In this document: one piece after another, positions 39,770 through 51,681 of the stretch
Layout of the letters: each line of letters begins with the position of its first letter
How positions within the stretch are numbered: position 1 is the first letter of the stretch
Origin: Solea solea
Taxonomy: Eukaryota; Chordata; Actinopteri; Pleuronectiformes; Soleidae
Reading direction: 5' to 3'
DNA: 64,000 bases
Assembly (NCBI RefSeq): GCF_958295425.1
Contig: NC_081135.1
Span: 23,933,613 to 23,997,612 of the forward strand
Notes under the pieces: generated by a model
What the model was told of the DNA's origin: nothing
Databases searched by the model: none
Seen by the model: only the letters and a program-made list of their open reading frames with translations
Translations under genes and position numbers: made by a program

Positions 39770-39890
39770 TTACACCAGTAGTGAACACACACAAGCCGGG
39801 CAAAGGAGCAGTGGGCAGCACTTTTTTGTTGGATCCCAGGACTTGAACTGGCGACCCTTCAGTTAAAAGCCTCTTGGCCCTGCGATGCAT
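39770..39890 (-). mobile_element. tRNA-derived SINE, copy 3 (truncated)
   Basis: Minus-strand copy: GGGCCAAGAGGC head, CCAGTTCAAGTCCTGGGATC B-box region, then CCCACTGCTCC and GGCTTGTGTGTGTTCAC, which match the copy at 49972-50157. Confidence 0.75.
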
Positions 39891-40565
39891 GAAACCAAAC
39901 TGAAAAGATCCTGTGTAACTAATTACCGAACACAGAATGTACGTCAGTGTTAGCAAAATGCAAAATACAGCTGCTGTTCTCACCATTCAAGTTCATTTGG
40001 GTCAGGTTGATAAGGACATCCTCCCACAGCCTGGTTCAGGGAGAAGCACCAGCAGTGGGAGATGTCGTGCACAGGTAGTAGATAGAGTGAGAGATACATT
40101 CTTCGCTGCTCAGAGCTGTACGTATTAATGACCACACAGTAATTGTAGCCCTCTCTGCATCACTTACATGAATAAATCATGATGTGGAGTATTATTCAGC
40201 CAAGGATCAGGCCATGTCATCAGTGTGTCATGTAAGTAATAACAATGTATTACTGCTCCTGCAGGACAGTTGTAGAAAAAAGGGTGTGTGTGTGAATATG
40301 TTATTTTGATGATGGAGGAAAGAATCCTGTAGGAAAAGACCTAAAAAGAGATGAGACACACAGCTTTACATGCTCGTAAAGTTATAATTACAGCCAAGAA
40401 ACCTGATGAATAAGGAATGATACCAGCCAAGCAGATGAGTCCCATAAAGTAATGTTATCCATCATTCAAGCTCTAGGCTACAGCAAACATTAATAGTAAC
40501 ACTAGAGCTCTCAGGTATCACACTCATGACTTTCATATTCAAAAGGTCAGGCTAAATGTTTGTGT

Positions 40566-40986
40566 AGGAATACTTCACTGATTTGCATTTAGCTTTGTAT
40601 TACTAGAATAGGGGTAGTATTTTTGAAAAAATTGTGCTTCCCAACCTCAGTTTCCCCAGAGTCGAGAAATATCTCCAATCATTTCTTTGTTACGTGCCCA
40701 CCAGTGACACTTGGTCCTGTTAGCAAAGATGGTGGACACTGTTTACATTCTGGGAATGAGTTCCCGTCCCCCTATGAGTGGGTCTAAAAAGTGCGGAATT
40801 AACGTTGCAGTTTCAAGCCTCGGACCCCAGCTTGGACCAAGTGTCACTGGTGGGCATGTAAAAAAAAAGAATGAAGATATTTCTCTACTCAGGGGAAACT
40901 GAGGTTGGGAAGCACAATTTTTCAAAAATACTACTTCTATTCTAGTAATGCAAAGCTAAATGCGAATCGGTGAAGTATTCCTTTAA
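40566..40986. mobile_element. Foldback MITE, copy 2, with extra central segment
   Basis: Same family as 16521-16827: AGGAATACTTCACTGATTTG start, TTACGTGCCCACCAGTGACA inner arm, and GTGAAGTATTCCTTTAA end. The arms are preserved but the centre is about 110 bp longer (roughly 40730-40840). Either copy 1 lost the centre or copy 2 gained it. Confidence 0.88.
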
Positions 40987-41204
40987 GTATGTTATTAATT
41001 AGGGCTTTATCACTTTGCAAATCAACAATAACATGTTACCATACAAAGGGCAACAGTGAGCCCATGTGCCTGGATTGTGTCTTTTACACTTTACAATGAG
41101 GCTAATTTTTTGCCATTTATACATAACAAATTAGTAAGATTAATGGGTATACTTGTAACAGAATCTTGCCAAATACTGAAACTGTGTCAACGTGTAAAAA
41201 CCTT

Positions 41205-41582
41205 TAATTTTTAACTTTTTTCCATTACTTTCTTTGAATGTATAACCAATAGGCAATCTGATGGGGGTTTTTTTTTTTCACTGACTATATAAACACACCT
41301 GAGCAAAAAGTACTCAAATCATTTAAAATCGGACTGAATTTGTTAAGTTTAGAATTACATCAAAGGTCGCTTGGCTCGTTTTTATGAACAAAAATAAAAG
41401 GAAAAACTGTCTATTTTGTGACTTCTTCACAGTTATCACTACTCCCATTGAAAAAAAATTAGAAGACAAAAAAAACACATTTTGTAAAGCCTGAAGATGT
41501 AGCCTATAAACACACACCCTAGGATGTCCATATAAGGAGTGTATTTTTCCCACTGCAAATTACCATGGGTGCACCTGTGGCA
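41205..41582. mobile_element. piggyBac-like MITE, copy 2
   Basis: Shares ATAGGCAATCTGATG, TATATAAACACACCTGAGCA, CGCTTGGCTCGTTTTTATGA and GGATGTCCATATAAG with the other copies. The left end is eroded and the right end stops near GGGTGCACCTGTGGCAC. Confidence 0.7.
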
Positions 41583-43745
41583 CAGATCTTGGTCCAATAA
41601 AAGATTAATAAAAGACAAAACCCAAATCACACTAATCCTCACGATCTACAGTTGTCCATTTCTATTTGTGTTCTTTTCATCCGTCTCTATAGACAACTTT
41701 AAACACAACTCTCCTACCACTGGAACATAAAAAACTTAAAGGACTCTTGAGGATACTATGATCTAAAGGTCCAGAATCACAGCAGACAACATCCTCTGCC
41801 ATTTCTCACTTTCTCTTGCACTCCCTTGGTCTCTTTGTACTTCTGAACGGAGCATTCATTATGCATAGGCAACAAGAAAGTTGCTAATGAAGAGTTTATA
41901 ACTGATAAAAAAACTGCAACATCAGCATTTGCATAAAATTACCATGAGGCCACAGTTAAAAGGGAGGAAATATTAAATGAAAAAAAAAAAAACAAGGACA
42001 AAGGCTCGCTGTCTAATACAGGCCAACACTTAAGATGTATCCTATGTACTGTATATTAATGCAGTTGCTGTGAATATCTATTTTTACATGTTTATGGCCT
42101 ACATAAATCATAAATTGCTGTACCTGCTATATACTGTAAGTACAAAATGGAAGTATGGAATTTAAGTCTTTCTTATTTATATTTTTCAACCAAACAAAAA
42201 GGAAAATGTGTGAAGGAATTGTAAAACACAAAAAAAAGAATTTGCTTGTAACTACTAAAAATGTAGATGTGTGCACTCTGCAAAGATGGCGGCACATAAC
42301 TCATGTGCATTTATTACTAAACCCAAAATAAAACAAACAAACAAGAAAAAATCCTGCCAACATCAATATCTGTCACTGTGATAACACTGGCCCTAAAAGT
42401 GACAGTTTCATAACCTGCTGGCTTCACATGATATGTTAATGTGGATCTGAGTGTACATAAAAACACACACGCACTGATCTCTTAGAATACCTATATTCGG
42501 TGAATGCATAAGGAAGCGGCATCTGCAACATTAACTGTTAACAGCTGTGTCTACTTTACTGTTTTTTCTCCATTTATTTGTTTTATTTGTATCTATTTTA
42601 TTGGTTAAATTGTTGTATTTGTATAATTCCTGCTGTTATTTTACTATAGCGTGCTTTGATGGATTGACAGCTATGCACCTAACTGGATTAAGAAGACTAA
42701 ATATACGTATACATGGTATTTTCTTGAATCTTTTTTTTTCCTTTTAATGTGAAATTACACAAAAGACAGTATACAGACATTATTAACCAAATAATCACAT
42801 TTTGACCCTGCTTAATTCTATTCAACGGTTTTTCAACGAGTCATGTTAATGCTGGTCATTCCGCTTGAGTGCCCTGCTTTACTCTACCCACCGAATGTCT
42901 CCAGAATTTCTTTCCTTTCCCTGCCTACATACACACCTGTTCCTCAATCCCCTTGTTTTCTCCCCATTTTTATAGCAGTGAGTCTTTCCCAGTCAGTGCC
43001 CACATTGTTTGTTCAGTGTTTCCTTTTGTTCATGCTGTGTATTCTCTTTCCTCACCTGCTTCTTCTGCCATGTTACCTGCATGTTGCTGACCTGTCTGCT
43101 TGAAAACCTGGTCTTCTTCATTTAATTTATTAATATAACTTCACTGGGGTCATCCTTGACCCGCGACCCAACCATCAACTAGGATCATTGTGTGAGTAGA
43201 GATTTGCATGCATGAATATTTCTTCATGTTCTGGTCACATGACCTTTAGCTTCATAAAAGAGGTGTCTTTTTATGAAGTTCCATGTGTTCCTCCAACATC
43301 AATAACATGACTTCTGCAGAATAATAACTGAAATGGCTTTTTTCTTCATATTCAAGACCGCTCAATTCTATGGCTGTACAATTGTGAGATTATTAAACTA
43401 TGATGATAAAAAAAAAGATATATAGTGAAAGATTGGATAGCCCTTTCAAAGCTGATTTACTCATGGTGTATACTGTACGCTTCACTGGAGACTCCAGGCT
43501 GTAGTTTGATAATGACATTTTCTCACCTCAGACCTGCAGCTGTAACAATAAAACTGTATTGCTATTGTTGTTTTTTTTTTTTACATCTCAAAGACATTTT
43601 CTGACACACATGGATGAAAACTGGTGTTAAAATACTGCAATGAGAAACTCAATGAGATTACGCTCAATTCAATAGAAACTGACATCAAATGTATTTCTCT
43701 GATAGTAACCTATAATCTTTAATATATTGTTTGAAAACCAGCTCG

Positions 43746-44453
43746 TAGGGCTGAGCGATTTTGAATAAAAATCGAATTTGCGATTATTTTGACAGGAATT
43801 GCGATTGCGATATGATTCGCGATATCAGGGGGAATGTTTAATTTCTACCTCATTATTCTCGAAAAACATATTTAACCCTCTTATGACCATCAAGATAATG
43901 AGGCTGCCTGGATTTATATTGATTTTATGGCCGTAGTATTGTCATCAAATGTTAAATGAGTGAGTGAGTGTGTGCTTCTGCCCCTTTTTCCAAGATATTT
44001 CACTCACAAAGCTCAATTTCTATTTGATTGCTTTCCGGTATCCATCCGTGCGTCTGTCTTCTACAGCTTTATCCTCCACATGGGGGTCGTGCGGAGTGCT
44101 GTGCCAATCTCAGCTGACATAGGGCGAAAGGTGGGGTCACACCCTGGACAGTCCATCGTTTTTGAATTTTCTAGATATAACAAACAGTCTAGGAGTTACA
44201 GTAATGAGGAGAAGCATGCCAAATCCTTTCGGCAACGACAGGATGGTCACAGAAGGGTTAAAGTGATTACTGTGTGATATTTGTGCAGATCTGTAAGAAA
44301 CAAAGATGTTCCCTTCAGTCCGCAGAATAAGATGTGAATAGGTCAAGACAATAATTCATCTAAAATGATATTTTGACACACATTTTGGCTTTAACAAATA
44401 ATGCGCCTCCTGCGGTTTGAAAATTGCAGTCGACCATTAATTGCTCAACCCTA
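43746..44453. mobile_element. hAT-like element with TAGGGCTGAGCGATT ends
   Basis: Starts TAGGGCTGAGCGATT and ends AATTGCTCAACCCTA (13 of 15 positions pair). Flanking octamers CCAGCTCG and CCAGCTAC agree at six of eight, fitting an old 8-bp target duplication. The interior has a CGATTGCGATATGATTCGCG tract and a second repeat (44040-44162). Confidence 0.7.
44040..44162 (-). repeat. Teleost interspersed repeat, GTCCAGGGTGTACCC type, copy 2
   Basis: On the minus strand it reads CTGTCCAGGGTGTGACCCC, then GCTGAGATTGGCACAGCACT and GGAGGATAAAGCTGTAGAAG, matching 37830-38012. It lies inside the element 43746-44453. Confidence 0.75.
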
Positions 44454-45713
44454 CCAGCTACTTACTTTGTGATCCATGTGTCAGTTTAAACGCAGTAAGC
44501 AGACCCCTTCACTTTAATATTTTCCTTTTGTTGCAGCCTTACCCGAAAAAAACCCTCACCAGTCTACATTCATTATCCCTTAATGACACAGCAAGACAAA
44601 AGTTTCTCCATCTCCACACAGAATCTCTGGACCATTGGTCAATTCTGTCACCATATCCCTTCTTTCCCATTTGCTTAGTTTGGCTGGGCATGGAGAAGCG
44701 TTCATATTGTTCCAAACTTCAACAGTTGAACAATCAGAGAGGCCACTGTGCTCCAGGGATAGTTTAATGCAGCAGATTTTTTTTGTGTGGCCTTTTCCAC
44801 ATCAGTGTCTCGGCACAATCCTGTCTCTGAGTTCTGCAGCAGTTACTTCAACCCCGCTGCTTGTTTTTTTTTGCTCTGTACTATACTATATGAACTATCA
44901 GCTGTGAGACCTTACACAAATGATCATTTTATTTGGACTCTATTCAGTGTTTAAAAACATAGTTATGTACACACCGTTAACATAGCTATCGTGATAGTTA
45001 TATGGCTACATATTGTACAATGATTCCATTTTTCCCTTTCAGAACATTTGCAAAAGTATAAGTTAGTTGGATAATGAACACGCTTCTGAAATTTCCTAGT
45101 AGGGAAACCAACCATCTTAACAAGCTGTTACCATGCAGCAGACTATATGGTAATACCACAACTCTCTCCATGGATCAACCAAAGAGCACAGCACTTAGAG
45201 GTACTCTATGTTCTCCTACAAAAACCTGCACAGGAAAGTCAGCCTACCTGCTCCACTTCTCCCCTGAATGACAGCACTCTCCAGAGGTAACACACTGCAG
45301 GATACACATGCTGATCTGGTCTGACACCTGACCTTTCCGCACGGTTTTGTCGGTTGTGCTGCACGCTCCGTCTGTAGCCGAAAAGGCCACACAGTGCCAT
45401 GCAGGCAGTGTCATTGCAGCCCACCTCGCCCCCTTACTCATGGGCTGGCAAGGTGAATGCCTACAACTGCAGAAAGACAGCCACTCAATCTGAGAGGCTC
45501 TCAACTGTGTAACGAGGGCATGCCATCTGAATTTGGCAGTGATGTATGATTAGTATTTCCTATTGCACCCTCAGGTGGAGTAAAGATTTCTTGTGAAAAA
45601 AAAAAAAGTATTATTTACTTTTCATTACAAATGTCTTTTACACTTAAAAAAAAAAGTAGTGTTTTCTTTATATATATCATTAAATAATTTTAATTAAAGT
45701 ATCCCTCATACAC

Positions 45714-45750
45714 AAAAGCCTTATGCAAATGAAATTTGCATAAGGCTTTT
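45714..45750. repeat. Perfect inverted repeat, 17-bp arms, 3-base loop
   Basis: AAAAGCCTTATGCAAAT (45714-45730), loop GAA, then its exact reverse complement (45734-45750). The arms contain an ATGCAAAT octamer motif in each orientation. Confidence 0.97.
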
Positions 45751-46420
45751 AGTCATCTCAATTAGTAAATGTGCTGTGTGCAGTGGCTGCTGAATGAGGG
45801 GGGGTCTAACAAAGTGTGTCTGCCAACAGTCTTGGTCGAGGCAGCATAATCTCAGAATAGATGCTACGGGAGCCCACTACAGAACAAGGGGTGAGAGGAT
45901 GGTAAGTGCAGAATAGATGCTGCAGCTGTGAAATGAAGAGCTGTCACATTCACTGAGCACTTTCCCGAGTAAAGGAAACACTTGGTACAGAAGAAATAAA
46001 TCATGTACGCTCATATTTAAGTGTATGATTGTGTATTTTATCAAAGCAGTAATTCTCTGTATTCAAAACTACAGCACGTGTTTAGCAATATTTTTGTTTA
46101 TCTGTGACAGTATCTCTGATGACAAAGGTCTGACAGATTAAAACCAATTCTTTTTTTTCCTAAACTCAAGCTAATAAGATGTGAAAAGTAACTGAACCTA
46201 TAAAAGACATTTGAAATCGTAGTGTTGTTTAATGGTTGAGAATAAACTTCAAAACAGGACACAGATATTTACCAATAAGCAGCAACATTAAAACCACCGA
46301 TCTATGTATAACTGACAAATAAAAATCATTCATTATGCAACCACCATCGTAAACACCCTGAAATAGACACTGTGCCATTTAACACAAATGGAAAATGTGG
46401 GACGGACTATATATCATAAC

Positions 46421-46440
46421 TATCTATCTATCTATCTATC
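46421..46440. repeat. TATC tetranucleotide repeat
   Basis: Five TATC units. Confidence 0.9.
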
Positions 46441-47643
46441 TAGCTAGACTTTTGACATGCTAGGAAAAAGAAGGAGAAAGGTAATGGATAATTAAATCCA
46501 GAGGAAGGCACTAATGCAACACTACGGATGCCATCAGTCATTAAACGCCACTGCTAACTAACCAACATGCTAGATTAATGGCTGGTCTGTAATGCAACTT
46601 TAAAAAGCCAGTGAATCCAGAACCGAGACAAATATGTACTCTGCCGACTTCATGTACTAAGTAAAACTTCCTGGGCTCATTTGAGACCCTGAGATAATAC
46701 AGCAGCAAATGTGAAACCATCGTGTCGTACAACAGCTGTGAACTCATTGTGGGAGCCAGCATTTTTGCCAATTTTCAGTAAGGGCAATTAGAGCTTATGC
46801 AGTTACAATGAAGTCACCACAGGGCTCTGGAACATTTGGACTGTGCTCTCACAAACAATGTAATTTCATCTGTGAGACGGGAGCTCTGCAAATGGTTTTG
46901 TGCTACTGGTTAATGACAGTTAACAGCACCAGCTGGGTAACAGGAACAAGTTGAATAAGAAAGAGCGACGGGTACATAAAGGACAAACATGTGTAATTTA
47001 TATAGGGGGTCAAGCACAGTAAAAGATTAAGTGGATTTTATAGCATCACATTATGCCCAGTCCCACACACGAAACATTTACTCACCACAAACATGAGGCA
47101 ACTGATTTCTGAGGGAGTTCTTTTTGACACCATTATTTGTCTTTTCATATTATCTGCTTTTGTTTTTGTGGAAGCCAGCTGATCTGAATCCAAAGAAAAG
47201 ATGTGGCTTTGTTATTTTCAGCTTCCAGACTTAACTGCTGCATAACTTTCCAGGGGAAAAATAATCATTACTGCTCAATTTAGGGTTCAAGGCAGGAGTC
47301 TGGACAAAATGAGAGGTTAAGGTGCATGTGGAATGCATCATGGGGCCCTGGTGGTTTCTTTGGTGTGGGGGTCACAAATCATGTATGATTTCAGAACACA
47401 CATACTTATGCTACACATACACATGCACACATTATATTGATTTCCATTCATTTGGACAGCCTAACCAAAACCTTCTCTTAAACTGTCACTAGTTAATGTC
47501 TCATTCTAACTCCTAACCACTATCTTAATTTAAAACAGTTCCTCAGAAATTAGGTTCTGCCTCATTAGGCCCAGGCTTTGGTAAACCTGAGGAGTCCTGG
47601 TCCTGGAAAAGGTGACAAAACTTCCTTCCTAAATCCTAATTAT

Positions 47644-48069
47644 AACCGTAAAGCCTTTTGGACACAGAGCATTTAGGCATCTTTTTTCCATAACTTTGTT
47701 AAAACATATATAGCCTACAGAGGCTATAAGAATGTGTAATAAAGAGTGTCTTGTATCCTTTTTTTCAGCACAACATATAGGCAATCTGATGACATGCTTT
47801 TTATTTCCATTTTCACCAACTGTATAAACACACTGGAGCAAAAAGTACTTTTTATGAATTGGATTGAATTTGTGAAATATGGAAATATGTCACATTATAA
47901 AAATAGTTTAGGCTCATTTGGTCTATCTTGTGATTTTAAAATTGTCACTTAAAAAACAACAACACATAGACAAGACCTAGAAATACACACCCCAGGATGT
48001 CCATAGGAGAGTTGTGTATTATTCCCACTGAAATTTACCAAGGGTGCACCTGTGAGCACTAAGGGTTAA
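47644..48069. mobile_element. piggyBac-like MITE, copy 3
   Basis: Shares the GACACAGAGCATTTAGG start, GTTAAAACATATA, ATAGGCAATCTGATGAC, AGGATGTCCAT and the end GAGCACTAAGGGTTAA. It ends about 115 bases from the HS6ST3 exon 1 donor. Confidence 0.75.
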
Positions 48070-48138
48070 CCCCTCAAAAAACCCTTTGAAATTGTGGGGA
48101 CCTACAACACCTGAAGCTCATAACTTAATTAGGGCTCA

Positions 48139-48142
48139 CGCG

Positions 48143-48175
<33 letters not shown>
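48139..48175. repeat. CG/CA alternating microsatellite next to the HS6ST3 donor
   Basis: Six CG units followed by about twelve CA units. Read on the transcript strand it is a TG tract then CG, starting about 8 bases after the exon 1 donor GT. Alternating purine-pyrimidine DNA of this kind can adopt Z-DNA. Confidence 0.95.
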
Positions 48176-48183
48176 CGGAGTAC

Positions 48184-48731
48184 CTTTTATTTCTCTGGGC
48201 CTCCTTCTTATCCATAATGACGGGAACACAGTTCGTCAGTTCGGTCCAGTCTGCGTGCAGCCCGCAGCTCCAGCCCGTGGAGAAGCGGGAGAAGAGCCAC
48301 GACTCCTCTTTCCCTGGTCGGTGACATGTGCATTTCTTCTGTCCCGGTTTGCAGTCGCACGGCTGCTCCAGGCGAATATTCCTCACCAGGTGTCTCCCGA
48401 AAGTGGTTCCCCCGGTCTTCTGGATGTGCAGGAACACGATCACGTCGTCCCCTTTCATGTTGAACTCCACGTGTCTGTCGAGGTCTCGGTCTGTGAAGTT
48501 GAATTTTGACGGCAGCCTCGCGGGGCTGTCGTCCTCCAGGTCCTGATCTCTGTAGAAATCATCATTGTCCTGGTCCGGACTGGAAAGTAGACTTACCCCC
48601 TTTAATTTCTCCCCATCAGTCTTAAAGTGGCACGAGTTGCTGCCCGCGGGACAAATGTACTGATAACCTATCATAACAAAAAGGACGGCTAGAATAGGAA
48701 CCAAGATGAGCTTACTGGGTCTATCATCCAT
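48184..48731 (-). CDS. hs6st3: HS6ST3 exon 1: heparan sulfate 6-O-sulfotransferase 3, N-terminal part
   Basis: Golgi type II membrane enzyme that moves sulfate from PAPS to the 6-O position of glucosamine in heparan sulfate. The exon encodes 182 full codons plus two bases. Visible in order: a short cytoplasmic tail (residues 1-7, MDDRPSK), a membrane anchor (about 8-26), a short acidic stem with a sequon at Asn78 (NFT), then the sulfotransferase start with the 5'-PAPS-binding motif HIQKTGGTTFGRHL (102-115), a Cys-rich segment (125-136) and the conserved LFSRFSTGWSCGLHADW block (146-162) containing the His of the GLHADW motif. The MDxR start, the QYICP-like segment after the anchor and the exon end (MDKKEAQRN) resemble HS6ST3 more than HS6ST1 or HS6ST2. 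The stem is much shorter than the human one. The donor is AAAAG|GTACTC (phase 2). The second coding exon was not found and must lie left of the window. Confidence 0.95.
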
Positions 48732-49190
48732 TATATCAAGATTAATGACTTTATTCCATTACTGTGAATTATAAGTGGCATCCATGCGTCTCCTCCATGC
48801 CTCGGATTCGTTAAAGGTGCATTTTATTGCTGTTGATCAAATAACAACCCTCCACAAACCTGGGAAAAAAATGACAGAAAAATTGCACGCCGTCTGCACT
48901 GCACTGGAAATCCTGTCCAAAGTCAATAGTCATGGCATGGAAATGTTTGGCTGTCCAACTTCTGGAGCCGGTGTAAAACTGCATCCGCGCCGACGACTCC
49001 CATTCTCCAGCGTCAAGTTGAAAATGAGGCAATCGAGGAGTTTTCCCTCCTCCTGTTTCTTGTCCCTAAATGGCTCAGTGTTTCATGTCTGTGACAGGGT
49101 AATTTCAGCACAAATATAGCACGGCTCGGACTGATGCAGGGCTAGATCCTCTACCGCATCCTTGCCAGGCTGAGGCGGTCTGACAGACTG

Positions 49191-49249
49191 TGCTGCTGCT
49201 GCTGCTGAAGCTGTGCAGTTTGGAGAGGATGCTGCTGCTGCTGCTGCTG
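49191..49249. repeat. Pair of GCT trinucleotide tracts upstream of HS6ST3
   Basis: GCT runs at 49191-49207 and 49230-49249 separated by a short unique spacer. On the HS6ST3 strand they are CAG runs about 460-520 bases before the start codon, in probable 5' UTR or promoter. Confidence 0.9.
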
Positions 49250-49971
49250 AATCCGATCCGACAAATAAGCTGTGCGCGTTCTGCTCTCGTCGAGGTTGAG
49301 CTGCAAGAGCATCCACAACATCCCGTCTACATACCCCACATTGTAAAGTCAGAAAGCCACACTGACACTGGACTGAGACAGCAACACAGAGATGTAAGCA
49401 CTTATAAATGCCAGGTATGCTGCAACCCTCTGAAGTGCATTCATCCTAGTGTTATCTCTGATGATTATGGAGAGTTTACAGAGTGCTTACAGTCCCATAA
49501 TGACTAATACTTATACAGTGCTGTTAGAAGACCAATTAAAATGAAACAGCTGCATAGTCACACATCTACTGCAACTATTAACAATGTTTTTATCAATATA
49601 TTGGCAAAACAAATCTATTTATCTATCAGTGTAATTTGGTGATTTCTTATAACGTGATTACTTAATTAAACATTGCTGTTGTGTTATGTCTTTATATTTA
49701 AAATGACAAGTGGTCAACTTACCTAGGTTTTGTAGAGCTCAACCTGAAAACTTTCCACTTCACACACAGTTTACTAATGGTAGGGGCTTTACAAAGTCAG
49801 CAGAAAATTACAGAAATATGCCACAAGCTGTGCAGTGTCAAAGAAGTTATGATTTGTAGGTTGTGTCAGATTTTGGATGACTATAACTTAAATACTGTAT
49901 ATGAAAAACAATCAAAAAATGTAACTTTTCCGAATATAATTAGTTTTATTTGCACACACACCAATTAAGGA

Positions 49972-50157
49972 TAGTGATTTTGACCTCTGCATTTAACCCA
50001 TCCTTACACATCAGTCGTGAACACACACAAGCCAGCACTATCTGTGCCCGGGGGAGCAATGGTGGGTTGCTCAGGGGAACCCCAGCCTTTGACATGCCCT
50101 GGAATTTGAATCAGCAACCATTCAGTTAAAAGCCCAATTCCCTTCCACTTGCCCATA
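49972..50157 (-). mobile_element. tRNA-derived SINE, copy 4
   Basis: Minus-strand copy with a degraded B box (GATTCAAATTC), the body CCCCTGAGCAACCCACC and the 3' segment GGATGGGTTAAATGCAGAGG. It sits between the HS6ST3 and UGGT2 start codons. Confidence 0.8.
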
Positions 50158-51553
50158 AAAATAAAATATATGTTTGAATAAATGAGATTTGGTGACTTGA
50201 CAGGTTTCTGAGAACAACAATGTGCAATGTTTGACAATAGGATAACTAAATAAATAACAACAAATAAATGATAAGATTTATAAAAAAAATAGTAATAGTA
50301 AAATACATAGTTATACAAATACATTATATTAACCCTCAGGTGTCAGTTTAATTTACTACCCTATTAAGTCACTAGAGGACAAAACTGTCCACTTCCAAAA
50401 ACTGTTAAAAACATTACAGATTAATATTTCTTGATATACTGAAATGTTATGGAACTGTTATATTCCATTTATTTTTTGTGCATCATGTAATCAAACTTGC
50501 ATATTTGATAGTTTGGCTAATCTTTGACATCTTCAAGACTGACCCAAAAAAGTCCAAACCACCCAACATTTGTACGATGAAAAATCATTTCAATACTAGA
50601 CACACAGCGATACGTAATTAATTCTAAACAATGTGCAAAGCCAGACATAGGAATAATAACACATTCCAGTCCACTGTCAAATCGCTGCTTATCTGTGTAT
50701 AATGGCAATACGATTACAGAAAAATACGTTTTTACAGATTTATTAACGCACATTACGCTAAACTGTTCGTGGAAACTCGCCAAAGACAATACACGACATG
50801 TTCGTGAGGGAAACCGTTAGAAGTAAGCGTCTGTCTCTTTAGCTGTCTGCTGCTGTGCCTGATCAAATTCCTCACTTCCCATGGTATTTTATTTTGATGG
50901 AAAACAGTTCAACCTCAAGTGTCCATGATAATAACATAATACACGGTGTGTCAAACAGCTAGATAATTTTGGTTTATTTTAATAAGTTTTGACTGAGTTT
51001 GTTTACGGCGTGTATAACGGCCAGCGCGAGCCACCCTGATTCGCCGGCAATTTACCAGATTGACTGGGGTATAGTTAGCTTCCCAAAAATACCTACCTGC
51101 AGCCTTTGCTTTGTATGGAAGCAGTTAGCATCAGTAAGTGGTGAGCAATATTATTGGAAACTTTTAAACCAGTGCTTATGGACTTATAATTACATTCCCC
51201 CTTGTAACAACCGGCGTGCGCTCGTCAAATCACCCCATTGTATTGTTTACATTTTCTGTCACGGCTTAAGTTTAAGTTAATTCATGATAAGTAACGTTAG
51301 GTCTGTATCCGTCCGACGTGTTTCTTCTAATGTAGCTTCACACTTTAGGGGTTTGTGTAATCTGTGTTGTGTTTTTTGCCATCGTCGGTCATAAGTGTAT
51401 CTCATATATTTCTATGTAAATCCCATGAATATGTGCATGTGTGAGATAACAACTTACACTACGTGGCATTGACTGGCATCCATCAAAGGGCAGACGGACT
51501 GCGTAGCCCTGAGGTCTCTCCTTGCTCTAGGTTCATGACACGTCGCACCGGAG

Positions 51554-51681
51554 ATGATGAGGTCCATTATTGTGCTGTCGCTGTTGTTGCTGAATATACA
51601 TCATGTCGTATCAGCATCTAAAGGAGTTACTGCCAGTCTGCAAGCAAAATGGGACATGACGCCTTTCCTCCTGGAGACCAG
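51554..51681 (+). CDS. uggt2: UGGT2 exon 1
   Basis: Start codon, signal peptide (hydrophobic run IIVLSLLLLN, likely cleavage after VVSA at residue 21) and the conserved start of the mature protein (residues 1-43). A second Met is the next codon, so the exact start is uncertain by one residue. Donor ACCAG|GTACTC, phase 2. Confidence 0.93.

Larger units (their letters stand above)
39891..47643. other. Intronic sequence around the listed repeats
   Basis: Outside the MITEs, hAT-like element and hairpin listed separately there is a pyrimidine-rich segment at 42840-43110 that may be retroelement terminal sequence, and a TATC tract at 46421-46440. No coding exon was recognised. Confidence 0.45.
1..48183 (-). 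other. hs6st3: HS6ST3 intron 1 (partial), more than 48 kb
   Basis: Everything left of the exon 1 donor is read as intron. No open frame on either strand here matches the large second coding exon of HS6ST3, which carries the 3'-PAPS-binding and catalytic remainder. Human HS6ST3 likewise has one very large intron after exon 1. The sequence is AT-rich and full of transposon relics, listed separately. Most open frames over 60 codons are unsupported: they have no family match, show low complexity or sit in repeats. The one coding-like segment I cannot dismiss is the minus-strand exon at 5242-5367. Confidence 0.8.
48732..51553. promoter_or_regulatory. Divergent intergenic region between HS6ST3 and UGGT2 start codons
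   Basis: About 2.8 kb separates the two start codons, which point away from each other, so both 5' UTRs and both promoters must lie here unless there are further upstream non-coding exons. The HS6ST3-proximal part (about 48780-49320) has scattered CpGs and two trinucleotide tracts. The middle holds a minus-strand SINE (49972-50157). The last 550 bp before UGGT2 are moderately CpG-containing with no obvious TATA box. I cannot place either transcription start from sequence alone. Confidence 0.6.

Noticed and set aside
48255..48546. Plus-strand frames of 72-84 codons
   Set aside because: Antisense shadows of HS6ST3 exon 1, caused by its GC-rich coding sequence.
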